A stretch of DNA of 14,037 bases from Bacillota bacterium (GTDB taxonomy: Bacteria > Bacillota > Clostridia > Oscillospirales > Ruminococcaceae): contig JAEWZG010000119.1 in the NCBI GenBank assembly GCA_023395435.1, positions 1-14,037 on the forward strand. The letters are read 5' to 3'. The translations under genes were made by a program, and so were the position numbers. How positions within the stretch are numbered: position 1 is the stretch's first letter; each line of letters starts with the position of its first letter. The notes beneath the pieces are model-generated. The model was not told the origin of the DNA, did no database searches, and saw nothing but the letters and a program-made list of their open reading frames with translations. Shown piece by piece: positions 1 to 6,697 of this stretch.

Positions 1-101
1 CGAAAATCAGCGTCAAATCCACGGAAGAAGTTCTTCTCAAAATCATCAAAAGCTTTAAAAATATTCTTTGGCTTATAGCCATATGGTGTTAAATCAAACA
101 T
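1..101 (-). CDS. Small heat-shock protein (Hsp20/alpha-crystallin family), N-terminal fragment
   Basis: Only the first 33 codons lie in the window; the gene runs off the left edge. The ATG at 101-99 is preceded by GGAGGG (113-108) at good spacing. The visible peptide begins MFDLTPYGYKPKN and continues with an aromatic stretch (DDFEKNFFRG). This resembles the N-terminal arm of clostridial Hsp20-type chaperones, which hold unfolding proteins as ATP-independent oligomers in the cytoplasm. The alpha-crystallin domain itself is not visible, so the call rests on the short N-terminus plus the CIRCE heat-shock operator 184 bases upstream, which fits a chaperone gene. The long leader may add post-transcriptional control. 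The family call is likely but not proven from 33 residues. Confidence 0.75.
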   Translation of the reverse strand, partial: MFDLTPYGYKPKNIFKAFDDFEKNFFRGFDADF

Positions 102-102
102 A

Positions 103-130
103 CTTATCCCTCCATAATAATTTAAAAGAA
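103..130 (-). promoter_or_regulatory. Possible fourU-like RNA thermometer over the hsp20 ribosome binding site
   Basis: In the minus-strand transcript, UUCUUUU (complement of 124-130) can pair with the Shine-Dalgarno stretch GGAGGGA (complement of 107-113) across a 10-base AU-rich loop. The helix would have seven pairs: one G-C, two A-U and four G-U. Weak U-rich pairing that hides a ribosome binding site is the principle of fourU thermometers, and small heat-shock genes often carry such elements. The pairing is visible; the thermometer function is inference. Confidence 0.3.
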
Positions 131-203
131 ATTTACATTATTGCAGACGGCGAAACCGACCGCTTAATTGAGTTCTGCATTGCAATCGCTCTCTTTTTTT
201 ATT

Positions 204-219
204 AGATTAATATTAATCT
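204..219. repeat. 16-base perfect AT-rich palindrome in the hsp20 leader
   Basis: The sequence AGATTAATATTAATCT is its own reverse complement over all 16 bases. It lies in the hsp20-ferredoxin intergenic region, between the CIRCE operator and the hsp20 start, probably inside the hsp20 leader. It could be an operator for a dimeric regulator or a weak hairpin. AT-rich palindromes also arise by chance in DNA of this composition. Confidence 0.45.
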
Positions 220-253
220 TATGATTTTATTATATCCACACACTATTAATATA

Positions 254-282
254 ATGTTATATTATTATTTCTAAATTGTAAA
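254..282 (-). promoter_or_regulatory. Candidate hsp20 promoter
   Basis: On the minus strand, TTTACA (complement of 277-282) stands 17 bases before TAACAT (complement of 254-259). An alternative -10, TATAAC (256-261), is a better hexamer but only 15 bases away. CIRCE lies directly upstream of the -35 box. Usually CIRCE overlaps or follows the promoter, so the true start may instead be upstream of CIRCE. The hexamer matches are modest. Confidence 0.3.
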
Positions 283-284
283 TA

Positions 285-311
285 TTAGCACTCGCCTATA
301 GAGAGTGCTAA
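285..311. promoter_or_regulatory. CIRCE operator (HrcA binding site)
   Basis: The inverted repeat TTAGCACTC, nine bases, GAGTGCTAA matches the CIRCE consensus exactly in both arms and in spacer length. CIRCE is bound by the heat-shock repressor HrcA, which normally controls groESL and dnaK operons in Gram-positive bacteria. Here it lies between a divergent hsp20 gene (start at 101) and a ferredoxin gene (start at 372). It is 43 bases from a TATAAT box facing the ferredoxin (CIRCE start to -10 end) and would cover that promoter's -35 region. It could therefore repress either or both genes. Confidence 0.95.
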
Positions 312-323
312 TTGATGAAAAGG

Positions 324-329
324 TATAAT
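324..329 (+). promoter_or_regulatory. Ferredoxin promoter -10 box
   Basis: A consensus TATAAT lies 42 bases before the ferredoxin start codon. No good -35 hexamer sits 16 to 18 bases upstream; that position falls inside the right arm of CIRCE. If the box is used, HrcA bound at CIRCE would block polymerase directly. AT-rich DNA yields such boxes by chance, so confidence is moderate. Confidence 0.45.
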
Positions 330-371
330 TTTTAATTAAAGACATAAAATAATTTAATCAGGGGGTGTAAT

Positions 372-560
372 ATGAAAGCAAAAGTTGATAAGGATACTTG
401 TATCGGATGCGAACTTTGTCCATCAATCTGTCCGGACGTTTTCTCAATGGATTCCGATGGTCTTGCAATAGCAATTAATGATGATGTGCCTGAGTCAAGT
501 CAGGATGATGCTCTTGAAGCTGAAAGTAGTTGCCCAGTAGATGCCATATCAGTAGAATGA
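372..560 (+). CDS. Single [4Fe-4S] cluster ferredoxin
   Basis: This 62-residue acidic protein is a small cytoplasmic electron carrier. Cysteines at 10, 13 and 16 (motif CIGCELC) and Cys54 followed by Pro fit the four ligands of one [4Fe-4S] cluster, as in Thermotoga- and Desulfovibrio-type ferredoxins. Cys20 (also CP) is present but has no partner set for a second cluster. In relatives this residue can form a disulfide, but I see no matching cysteine near residue 43. The start is set by GGGGGTG at 361-367. The gene stands alone, ends in a strong terminator, and diverges from hsp20 across a CIRCE site, which raises the possibility of heat-stress control. Its redox partner cannot be told from context. 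Confidence 0.93.
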   Translation: MKAKVDKDTCIGCELCPSICPDVFSMDSDGLAIAINDDVPESSQDDALEAESSCPVDAISVE

Positions 561-562
561 AG

Positions 563-595
563 AAAACAGCCTTGCTATTATTGCAAGGCTGTTTT
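563..595 (+). terminator. Bidirectional intrinsic terminator between ferredoxin and udp
   Basis: A perfect 13-base-pair stem (563-575 with 583-595) with a 7-base loop TATTATT contains AGCCTTGC/GCAAGGCT and runs into a T-rich tract on the plus strand. It lies between the convergent ends of the ferredoxin gene (560) and the uridine phosphorylase gene (598). On the minus strand the stem is followed by a weaker T-rich stretch, so it probably serves both. Confidence 0.9.
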
Positions 596-597
596 TA

Positions 598-1332
598 TTA
601 TTTCTGCTTATCTTCCTTAACAAGAATTCTGATTGCATCTCGTGCGACCTCAATATTCTTTTTAATATCAGTATTTAAAAATGACATTATTGATGCCGCT
701 CTGCAACCTCTGATAGATGATATCACAAAAATTGCCGCAGCTTCCATTTCACTTGTAAGAACATCTGCCTTTTTCCAAGCTTCCCATCTTTCGTGAAGTC
801 TTATTGATGCTGGCATATTGTCAGGTTCATGCTGACCATAGAATGAATCCTTTGACTGAGTTATTCCTTCAATAAAGTTATAGCCAAGATTTTTTGACGC
901 TCTTGCAAGAGCATCAACTACATGCCTGTCAGCAACTGCTGGGAACTCAATCGGTACGTAATGAATTGTCGTTCCCTCATCACGAACAGCCGCAGTATTG
1001 ATAACACCATCAAGTGTCATGTCCTGTGCCCTGTCACTGACTCTTCCTGCTGTGCCGACTCTTATAAAAGTATCAGCACCACATTTTATCAGTTCCTCAA
1101 CCGCAATAGCAGCAGAAGGACATCCCATGCCTGTTGAAGTGACAGTTACCTTTTCACCGTCAAGGTAACCTGTCCATGTCTTGTGTTCACGATTGTGTGC
1201 AATAAGCTTTGCATCATCGAAGTAGGTTGCTATTAAATCTGTTCTGAAGGGATCACCAGGGAGTAGAACGTATCTTCCTACATCGCCCTCTTTACACCGA
1301 ATGTGATATTGCTTTCCATCTTCTGTCTGCAT
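598..1332 (-). CDS. udp: Uridine phosphorylase (NP-I family, Lys/His active-site subclass)
   Basis: This 244-residue enzyme splits uridine or deoxyuridine with phosphate to uracil and (deoxy)ribose-1-phosphate. NP-I landmarks in order are PGDP (25-28) with Arg30, HNREHKTW with Arg48, STGMG (66-70), RVGTAG (91-96) and the ribose-binding SEMEA motif (Glu195-Glu197). PIEFPAVAD (127-135) is typical of uridine phosphorylases. Where E. coli Udp uses Gln166/Arg168 to hold uracil, this protein reads KDSFYGQHE. Lys161 and His168 match the Lys162/His169 pair described for Streptococcus pyogenes uridine phosphorylase, a distinct subclass. The C-terminal part after residue 215 is short compared with that enzyme. 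The start is supported by GGGGGAC just upstream. It is the last gene of the BMP-ABC unit, 29 bases after the second permease, so import and cleavage are coupled. Exact base preference is not provable by eye. Confidence 0.88.
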   Translation of the reverse strand: MQTEDGKQYHIRCKEGDVGRYVLLPGDPFRTDLIATYFDDAKLIAHNREHKTWTGYLDGEKVTVTSTGMGCPSAAIAVEELIKCGADTFIRVGTAGRVSDRAQDMTLDGVINTAAVRDEGTTIHYVPIEFPAVADRHVVDALARASKNLGYNFIEGITQSKDSFYGQHEPDNMPASIRLHERWEAWKKADVLTSEMEAAAIFVISSIRGCRAASIMSFLNTDIKKNIEVARDAIRILVKEDKQK

Positions 1333-1361
1333 TTTTTGTCCCCCTTAATTAATGTTATTAT

Positions 1362-2315
1362 TTATCTTGCACCCTTATCATAAGGTATTCCTGCGGCTAC
1401 TGGCCCATGTGATTTTCTTGAAGTAAACGAAAGAACAATCAGTGTTGCTACATATGGCAGTATTTTATAGAATGTGTCAGGAATATTTATTTTAAGGAAA
1501 AACGGTATTCCGGAATAAGCCGCTGCAAGTGTTTTCATAACTCCGAAAAACAATGCAGCGAGGAGAATCTTCCACGGCTTCCATTGACCAAAAATAAGAA
1601 CGGCAAGTGCTAAAAAGCCATAGCCTGAAACTGTTGCGTTAAAGTTTGTTGAGGTCGGGATAACATATACTATTCCACCAAGTCCAGCAAGTGCACCAGA
1701 AAGTATTACACCAGCGTAACGGATTTTATATACACTTATACCGACTGACTCAGCCGCCTGGGGATTCTCACCACAGGAACGCAGACGAAGTCCAAACTTT
1801 GTTCTATATAAAATTATACTTGATATTATAAGAATTGCAATACCTATATAGGTAGTTATATATGTGTTCTGAAAAAACATCTTCCCAACTATCGGAATAT
1901 CACCGAACCATGTTACCTTTTCAATTCTAAAGGTATTCCTGAAGCTTATCTGCTGAACATCCTGTACGACCCTTGCTGCAAAGATACAGAAGGCAGGCGC
2001 AAACATATTAAGTGCTGTACTGCTAATTGTCTGATCAGCTTTAAGATTAATTGAAGCAAAGGCATGAAACAGTGAAAATATAATTCCTACAACTATTGAA
2101 ATAAGCATAGCAATTATCAGTAAGCTTTGTCCAGTCATAGTATCCTGATTAAGACTCACAAACAACAATCCGAAGAAAGCACCGATTACCATTATACCCT
2201 CAAGAGCAATATTGATAATACCACTGCTTTCGCTGAACATTCCGCCGAGTGCAACAATCATCAGAGGAATAAAAAAGAACATTGTCTGCTGAACGAGAAA
2301 ATAGAAAGTATTCAT
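1362..2315 (-). CDS. Nucleoside ABC transporter permease, second subunit (NupQ/YufQ-like)
   Basis: A 317-residue multi-spanning membrane protein of the BPD_transp_2 permease class found with BMP-type binding proteins. Near the N-terminus is the conserved stretch ESSGIINIALEGIMVIGAF (29-47). The middle has GLRLRSCGENPQAAESVGI, the cytoplasmic loop expected to contact the ATPase, followed by GALAGLGG. Hydrophobic segments run through most of the length. It would form the membrane channel with the permease encoded just upstream, from which it is separated by 6 bases; its GGAGG ribosome binding site overlaps the end of that gene. The family imports nucleosides in Bacillus subtilis and lactococci. 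Substrate is inferred from the neighbours udp, cdd and deo. Confidence 0.9.
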   Translation of the reverse strand: MNTFYFLVQQTMFFFIPLMIVALGGMFSESSGIINIALEGIMVIGAFFGLLFVSLNQDTMTGQSLLIIAMLISIVVGIIFSLFHAFASINLKADQTISSTALNMFAPAFCIFAARVVQDVQQISFRNTFRIEKVTWFGDIPIVGKMFFQNTYITTYIGIAILIISSIILYRTKFGLRLRSCGENPQAAESVGISVYKIRYAGVILSGALAGLGGIVYVIPTSTNFNATVSGYGFLALAVLIFGQWKPWKILLAALFFGVMKTLAAAYSGIPFFLKINIPDTFYKILPYVATLIVLSFTSRKSHGPVAAGIPYDKGAR

Positions 2316-2321
2316 TTGTTT

Positions 2322-3419
2322 TTAACCTCCGTTTCCCTCTTGCTCACTTTTCAGAACAGCCTTTGAAATTATTCCGCGAAGTACAAGAGCAAAAGCACTG
2401 AAATAAATTATTGTTGAAATAATTATATCGATAATTTCAGGGACAAAACCATAAGACTGCATATAAAAACCCGCTACTGTAATATAAGCTATAAATATTG
2501 CTGCGAAAAATACCCCGAATGGATTGTTCAATGCAAGGAGTGCAACTGGAATTCCATTAAAGCCTTCAGGAGCAAGAACATCCACAACAGATATATGCTT
2601 GCCTGATGCAGAAAGGTACATTATAGCACCTCCCAATCCCATCAGCGCCCCTGATATCATCATTGAAACGATAATATTCCTTTTTTCATTGATACCTGCA
2701 TATTTTGCAGCATCTCTATTGAAGCCACAGGCTTTGAGTTCATATCCCGTCTTTGTTTTTTCAAGAAGAATATACATTAATAAAACCATTATAACTGCTA
2801 TATAAATACCGATATTGATACTGCTTAACGGGAATATTTTATCTAAACCACCAGTAGGCAATGTAGAACCTTGTGGTACAGGGAGAGTCATATTCTTTGT
2901 AGAATCAAACACAGTAAGCTTTATGAGATAATTTGTAATATACATTCCGATATAGTTCATCATTATAGAGCCAATTACGATATTAACTTTAAAATAAGCA
3001 TTAAGTATGCCAGGAATTGAAGCCCATAATGCTCCACCAATCATTGCTACAATGAGCGGAACAAGCCATTTTAAAGATCCAGGTAGAAATGTGAATTTGA
3101 TAGCAACAAGTATTGCACAGTATGCCCCGAAAATGAATTGACCAGGTCCACCAATATTGAAAAGACCTGTCTTAAATGCAAAAGCCACACCAAGTCCTGT
3201 CATCATTACAGGAACTGCATAATAGAATACATCACCCACACCACGGAGTCCACCAGCAAAGCCCCCTGAAAGAATGGTAGCAAAACCATTCCACGCATTA
3301 TTCAAATCACTTATAAGAAGAATAAGAAAACCAAAAACAAGACCGACTATTATTGCAATAATTGATGAAAGCACTGCTGAATGATTATCAGATGCAAAAA
3401 AACTTTTTATTCTATTCAC
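2322..3419 (-). CDS. Nucleoside ABC transporter permease, first subunit (NupP/YufP-like)
   Basis: A 365-residue inner-membrane permease of the same class as the next gene but longer, as usual for the NupP-type partner. A first membrane helix lies at about 15-36. The motif FNIGGPGQFIFGAY (87-100) is a hallmark of these permeases. GYELKACGFNRDAAKYAGI (225-243) is the probable ATPase-contact loop, followed by GALMGLGGAI. Translation starts at GTG (3419-3417), which overlaps the stop of the ATPase gene as GTGA, so the two are translationally coupled; AAAGGAG lies 9 bases before. The order ATPase, long permease, short permease matches known BMP nucleoside importers. Substrate range is inferred. 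Confidence 0.9.
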   Translation of the reverse strand: MNRIKSFFASDNHSAVLSSIIAIIVGLVFGFLILLISDLNNAWNGFATILSGGFAGGLRGVGDVFYYAVPVMMTGLGVAFAFKTGLFNIGGPGQFIFGAYCAILVAIKFTFLPGSLKWLVPLIVAMIGGALWASIPGILNAYFKVNIVIGSIMMNYIGMYITNYLIKLTVFDSTKNMTLPVPQGSTLPTGGLDKIFPLSSINIGIYIAVIMVLLMYILLEKTKTGYELKACGFNRDAAKYAGINEKRNIIVSMMISGALMGLGGAIMYLSASGKHISVVDVLAPEGFNGIPVALLALNNPFGVFFAAIFIAYITVAGFYMQSYGFVPEIIDIIISTIIYFSAFALVLRGIISKAVLKSEQEGNGG

Positions 3420-4942
3420 TCAGCTACACTCCTTTTTGAACCAGCCATATACAACCCAAGGTCATTTACTGTTATTGCCTCTGGGTCTAAATCTGCTGTT
3501 ATTGTTCCCTCATACATTACAAGAATCCTATCACTAATGTCCATTACCTCATCAATTTCAAAAGATACAAGAAGAATTGCCTTGCCCGCCTCACGCTCTG
3601 CAACAAGTTGCTTGTGAATATATTCAATAGCACCAACATCGAGACCTCTTGTCGGCTGAACAGCTATAAGAACATCATGATCCGTATTTATTTCCCTTGC
3701 AATAATTGCTTTCTGCTGATTACCACCTGACATACTCCTTGCCTTTGTCTTTGCTCCCTCACCACTTCTTATATCAAATTCTGAAATTAACTTGTTTGCA
3801 AAAGGTCTTGTAAAACTCGTACGAATAAAACCATTCGGTGCAAAACTCTTTGTAAAATATCTTTTGAGAATAAGGTTTTCTTCAAGAGAATAATCAAGTA
3901 TAAGCCCATGCTTGTGCCTGTCTTCTGGTATATGAGCAAGCCCTTTCATATTGCGGTGTCTGATGCTTTTTTTTGAAATATCTTGCCCTCTTAACACTAT
4001 CTGTCCATCATCTGATGGATTGAGTCCTGTAAGTGCCTCAACAAGTTCTGACTGACCATTGCCATCAATACCAGCTATACTGAGTATTTCACCCTTTCTG
4101 ACTTCAAAGGAAATATTACTTAAAACCTTCTTGCCGCCATGCTTAGAATTCTTTGAAAGATTTCGTACTGAAAGTATAGTTTCACCTGGCTTAAAAGGTG
4201 ACTTTTCAACATTAAAGCTGACTTTTCTGCCAACCATCATTTCCGACATTTCTTCTTTAGTGGTTTCATTGACGTTTACAGTGCCAATATGCTTTCCTCG
4301 CCTTAAAACAGTACAGTTATCAGCGACGGCCTTAATTTCATTCAGCTTATGAGTTATGAAAATTATTGATTTACCCTCACTTGCCATTCCCTTCATTATC
4401 TGCATAAGCTCGTTAATTTCCTGAGGGGTGAGAACAGCTGTCGGCTCATCAAAAATGAGAATATTATTATTTCTGTAAAGCATTTTGAGAATTTCAACAC
4501 GCTGTTGCATACCAACAGAAATTTCTGAAATTTTTGCATCGGGATTTATTTTCATATTATATTTTTTGCTAAGCTGCTCAACTTTATCACGTGCATCATC
4601 CATACGAAGGAAGCCGAGAGTTGAGGTCTCTTCACCAAGAATAATATTTTCAAGAACAGTAAAATCCCTTACAAGCTTAAAATGCTGATGAACCATTCCT
4701 ATTCCCATGTCACTAGCATTCTTAGGGTTCATAATGCGCACATCTCTTCCACGGATACGTATGCTACCCTTATCAGCTTGATATATACCGAAGAGTACAC
4801 TCATTAAGGTTGACTTTCCCGCACCGTTTTCCCCGAGAAGTGCGTGAATTTCACCTTTTTTAACATGAAGAGTAATATTATCATTTGCCTTTATTCCTGA
4901 AAACTTTTTTGTAATATTAAGCATCTCTACGACATATTCCAT
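3416..4942 (-). CDS. Nucleoside ABC transporter ATP-binding protein with two nucleotide-binding domains (NupO/YufO-like)
   Basis: This 508-residue cytoplasmic ATPase has two fused ABC domains. The first is complete: Walker A GENGAGKS (37-44), signature region SVGMQQR (142-148), Walker B ILIFDEPT (161-168) and switch His198. The second is degenerate in the way typical of this family: its P-loop is GIDGNGQSE (Gln replaces the Lys), signature MSGGNQQK (404-411) is good, Walker B reads AVQPTRGLD (Gln in place of the catalytic Glu), and Phe461 stands where the switch His should be. One competent and one structural site are therefore expected. AGAGGTGG precedes the ATG. The gene follows the binding-protein gene by 69 bases, a gap that holds a hairpin, and overlaps the permease gene by 4 bases. 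Confidence 0.93.
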   Translation of the reverse strand: MEYVVEMLNITKKFSGIKANDNITLHVKKGEIHALLGENGAGKSTLMSVLFGIYQADKGSIRIRGRDVRIMNPKNASDMGIGMVHQHFKLVRDFTVLENIILGEETSTLGFLRMDDARDKVEQLSKKYNMKINPDAKISEISVGMQQRVEILKMLYRNNNILIFDEPTAVLTPQEINELMQIMKGMASEGKSIIFITHKLNEIKAVADNCTVLRRGKHIGTVNVNETTKEEMSEMMVGRKVSFNVEKSPFKPGETILSVRNLSKNSKHGGKKVLSNISFEVRKGEILSIAGIDGNGQSELVEALTGLNPSDDGQIVLRGQDISKKSIRHRNMKGLAHIPEDRHKHGLILDYSLEENLILKRYFTKSFAPNGFIRTSFTRPFANKLISEFDIRSGEGAKTKARSMSGGNQQKAIIAREINTDHDVLIAVQPTRGLDVGAIEYIHKQLVAEREAGKAILLVSFEIDEVMDISDRILVMYEGTITADLDPEAITVNDLGLYMAGSKRSVAE

Positions 4943-4976
4943 ACTGCCACCTCTTTGTGATAATAAGTATTAACAA

Positions 4977-5002
4977 CAAGAGGATGATAAAACATCCTCT
5001 TG
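4977..5002 (-). other. Intercistronic hairpin between binding-protein gene and ABC ATPase gene
   Basis: A perfect 10-base-pair inverted repeat (CAAGAGGATG at 4977-4986, CATCCTCTTG at 4993-5002) with a 6-base loop lies 10 bases after the lipoprotein stop. On the minus strand it is followed by TTGTTGTTAATAC, which is not a proper T tract. It probably acts as a leaky terminator or a 3' RNA stabiliser, leaving more binding-protein mRNA than transporter mRNA, a known pattern for binding-protein operons. The hairpin is seen; the role is inferred. Confidence 0.7.
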
Positions 5003-5011
5003 CAACTTGAA

Positions 5012-6139
5012 TTATTTAACTTCTTCAAGGTTGACAAGCTTCAATGACTTTTGAAGATCCTTTACTGAAACCTGTTTACCGTCCTTTGTATCCTTGATTA
5101 TTGAATCAGAAATATCGTTATCATTTCCTTTGATTTTTTCATATATTTTTTTATATTCATCCTTGTCAAATGTTTTAAAACGTGAGAAATCATCCGGCAG
5201 TCCTAGTGCATCAGATTCTGCTCCGAGAACATCATTCTTTCCGCCCCTGAACTCATCGTTATAGAATTCTTCCAATGCTTTTGTAACAGTTCCGCGAAGA
5301 TTTTTCATAGCTGAAGTTATAACTGTCTTTGATTCACCCTTTTGGTCAACGTCAACACCTATAACGTACTTATCCTTGCCTGCTGCTTCTGCTGCGGCAG
5401 TAACATTATTCACAACAAGTGCAGCACACGAGAATATAACTTCTGTTCCGCTCTGATACCATGAGGCTGCCTTAGTCTGATATTCCGGCATTGGGTCAAA
5501 TCCGCCTGTATAGGTGTACTTGATTTTTATTTCACCAGACTTAAGCCCAAGTTCTTTTGCTGCATATTCTGCTCCCTGAACATATCCATAACCAAATCTT
5601 ACAACAGCTGGAACAGCCATCCCGCCCATGAATCCAAGCTTCCTATAGCCATCCTTTACTGCGGCATACCCAGCAAGAAAACCTGATTGCTCCTCTGCAT
5701 ATACTATTGAATAAGTATTCTCTGCTGTTTTAAAATTCTTATAGCTACCATCCTGTGGAACACCGTCAAGTATGACAAACTTAACATCCTTGTACATATC
5801 CTGTGCCTTGAAAACTGCCGGCTCAAATAAGAAGCCAGGGCATACAATTATTTTAGCACCGTTTTTTACTGCCATCTGGAAAGCATTAATATAAGCATCT
5901 ACTGATTTTTCTGTTGGTCTGTAATACTGATATGACTTATTATTTTTCTTTGCATAGTCAACAAGGCCTTCCCACGCGCCCTGATTGAATGACTTATCAT
6001 CAACAGAACCATAGTCAGTTACCAATGCTATTTCATATTTTCCGTTTTTGTCAGCATTGCCCTCATCATTGTTTCCACGACAGGCTGTCAGAGATACCGA
6101 AATTAATATGGCAAAAAATAAAGCGAAAATTCTTTTCAT
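5012..6139 (-). CDS. BMP-family nucleoside-binding lipoprotein
   Basis: A 375-residue membrane-anchored substrate-binding protein that would capture nucleosides outside the cell for the ABC importer encoded next. The N-terminus is a lipoprotein signal: Lys-Arg, a hydrophobic stretch (4-17) and lipobox LTAC with acceptor Cys20. The mature part starts with KYEIALVTDYGSVDDKSFNQG (split across 34-54), the standard BMP/PnrA opening, and has GVDVDQKGE (261-269), which lines the ligand pocket in this family. I chose ATG at 6139 because GGAGG (6149-6145) lies 5 bases before it; an in-frame TTG at 6151 is part of that ribosome site. Upstream is only a weak promoter candidate (AAACAA 6205-6210 and AATATA 6184-6189, read on minus). 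A terminator at 6224-6261 separates it from cdd. Nucleoside specificity is inferred from context and family. Confidence 0.92.
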   Translation of the reverse strand: MKRIFALFFAILISVSLTACRGNNDEGNADKNGKYEIALVTDYGSVDDKSFNQGAWEGLVDYAKKNNKSYQYYRPTEKSVDAYINAFQMAVKNGAKIIVCPGFLFEPAVFKAQDMYKDVKFVILDGVPQDGSYKNFKTAENTYSIVYAEEQSGFLAGYAAVKDGYRKLGFMGGMAVPAVVRFGYGYVQGAEYAAKELGLKSGEIKIKYTYTGGFDPMPEYQTKAASWYQSGTEVIFSCAALVVNNVTAAAEAAGKDKYVIGVDVDQKGESKTVITSAMKNLRGTVTKALEEFYNDEFRGGKNDVLGAESDALGLPDDFSRFKTFDKDEYKKIYEKIKGNDNDISDSIIKDTKDGKQVSVKDLQKSLKLVNLEEVK

Positions 6140-6223
6140 AATATCCTCCAATAATAATCAAAGTTTTTAAATGAATTAATTGTAATATAAATAATTTCCC
6201 CACAAAACAATAATTTATTAGTT

Positions 6224-6261
6224 GATAAAAATAAAAACAGCAACATATAAATGTTGCTGTT
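6224..6261 (-). terminator. Intrinsic terminator after cdd
   Basis: AACAGCAACAT (6236-6246) and ATGTTGCTGTT (6251-6261) form a perfect 11-base-pair stem with a 4-base loop. On the minus strand the stem leads into TTTATTTTTATC. It lies 20 bases after the cdd stop and ends the HD-ygjP-deoC-deoB-cdd unit, so the transporter genes need their own promoter between here and 6139. Confidence 0.9.
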
Positions 6262-6280
6262 GATTAAAATAAATTTTAAA

Positions 6281-6688
6281 CTATATTTTTTCGGGCTTTA
6301 TCATTTTCGGCATAAGCTCCTCAAGTATACAAACTTCATAATCATCCTCACTTTTTGCCGTTATAACCCTAAAATTATTCATGTCGCAAAACTCAACCAT
6401 AACCTGTCTGCATACACCACAGGGATAAAAATAACTTGAAACTTCTCCACCTTGACCGCCTGTTACTGCTATTGCTTCGAACTCAAGCTCACCTTCAGAA
6501 ATTGCTTTGAAAAAGGCTGTCCTTTCAGCACAATTTGTCGGAGAATATGTTGACGATTCTATATTGCATCCTCTAAAAACCCTTCCACTTTTACACAAAA
6601 GTGCTGCACCAACTTTATATCCCGAGTACGGCGAATATGATTTTTCCATCGCAAGAAAAGCTTCCTTGATAAGTTCTCTATCAGTCAT
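6281..6688 (-). CDS. cdd: Cytidine deaminase
   Basis: This 135-residue cytoplasmic zinc enzyme converts cytidine and deoxycytidine to uridine and deoxyuridine, feeding the uridine phosphorylase encoded downstream. The zinc site is intact: Cys53-Ala-Glu55 (motif NCAERTA, with Glu55 as proton shuttle) and Cys90/Cys93 in PCGVCRQ. The ribose-binding CNIESS (41-46) and the early YSPYSGYKVGAAL signature are present. Length fits the small homotetrameric Bacillus-type enzyme. AGAGGTG precedes the ATG. The gene lies 9 bases after deoB and is followed by a strong terminator, so it is the last gene of its unit. Confidence 0.96.
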   Translation of the reverse strand: MTDRELIKEAFLAMEKSYSPYSGYKVGAALLCKSGRVFRGCNIESSTYSPTNCAERTAFFKAISEGELEFEAIAVTGGQGGEVSSYFYPCGVCRQVMVEFCDMNNFRVITAKSEDDYEVCILEELMPKMIKPEKI

Positions 6689-6697
6689 ACTACACCT

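Noticed and set aside
530..796. Plus-strand open frame overlapping the ferredoxin end and udp
   Set aside because: It runs antisense through udp, crosses the terminator and has no ribosome binding site or recognisable domain.
6140..6151. TTG start four codons upstream for the BMP lipoprotein
   Set aside because: The added codons contain the GGAGG ribosome binding site for the ATG at 6139 and would put extra acidic residues before the signal peptide.
6152..6223. Possible purine or other riboswitch upstream of the BMP gene
   Set aside because: The 84 bases between the cdd terminator hairpin and the start are AT-rich with no conserved aptamer-like stems that I can see.
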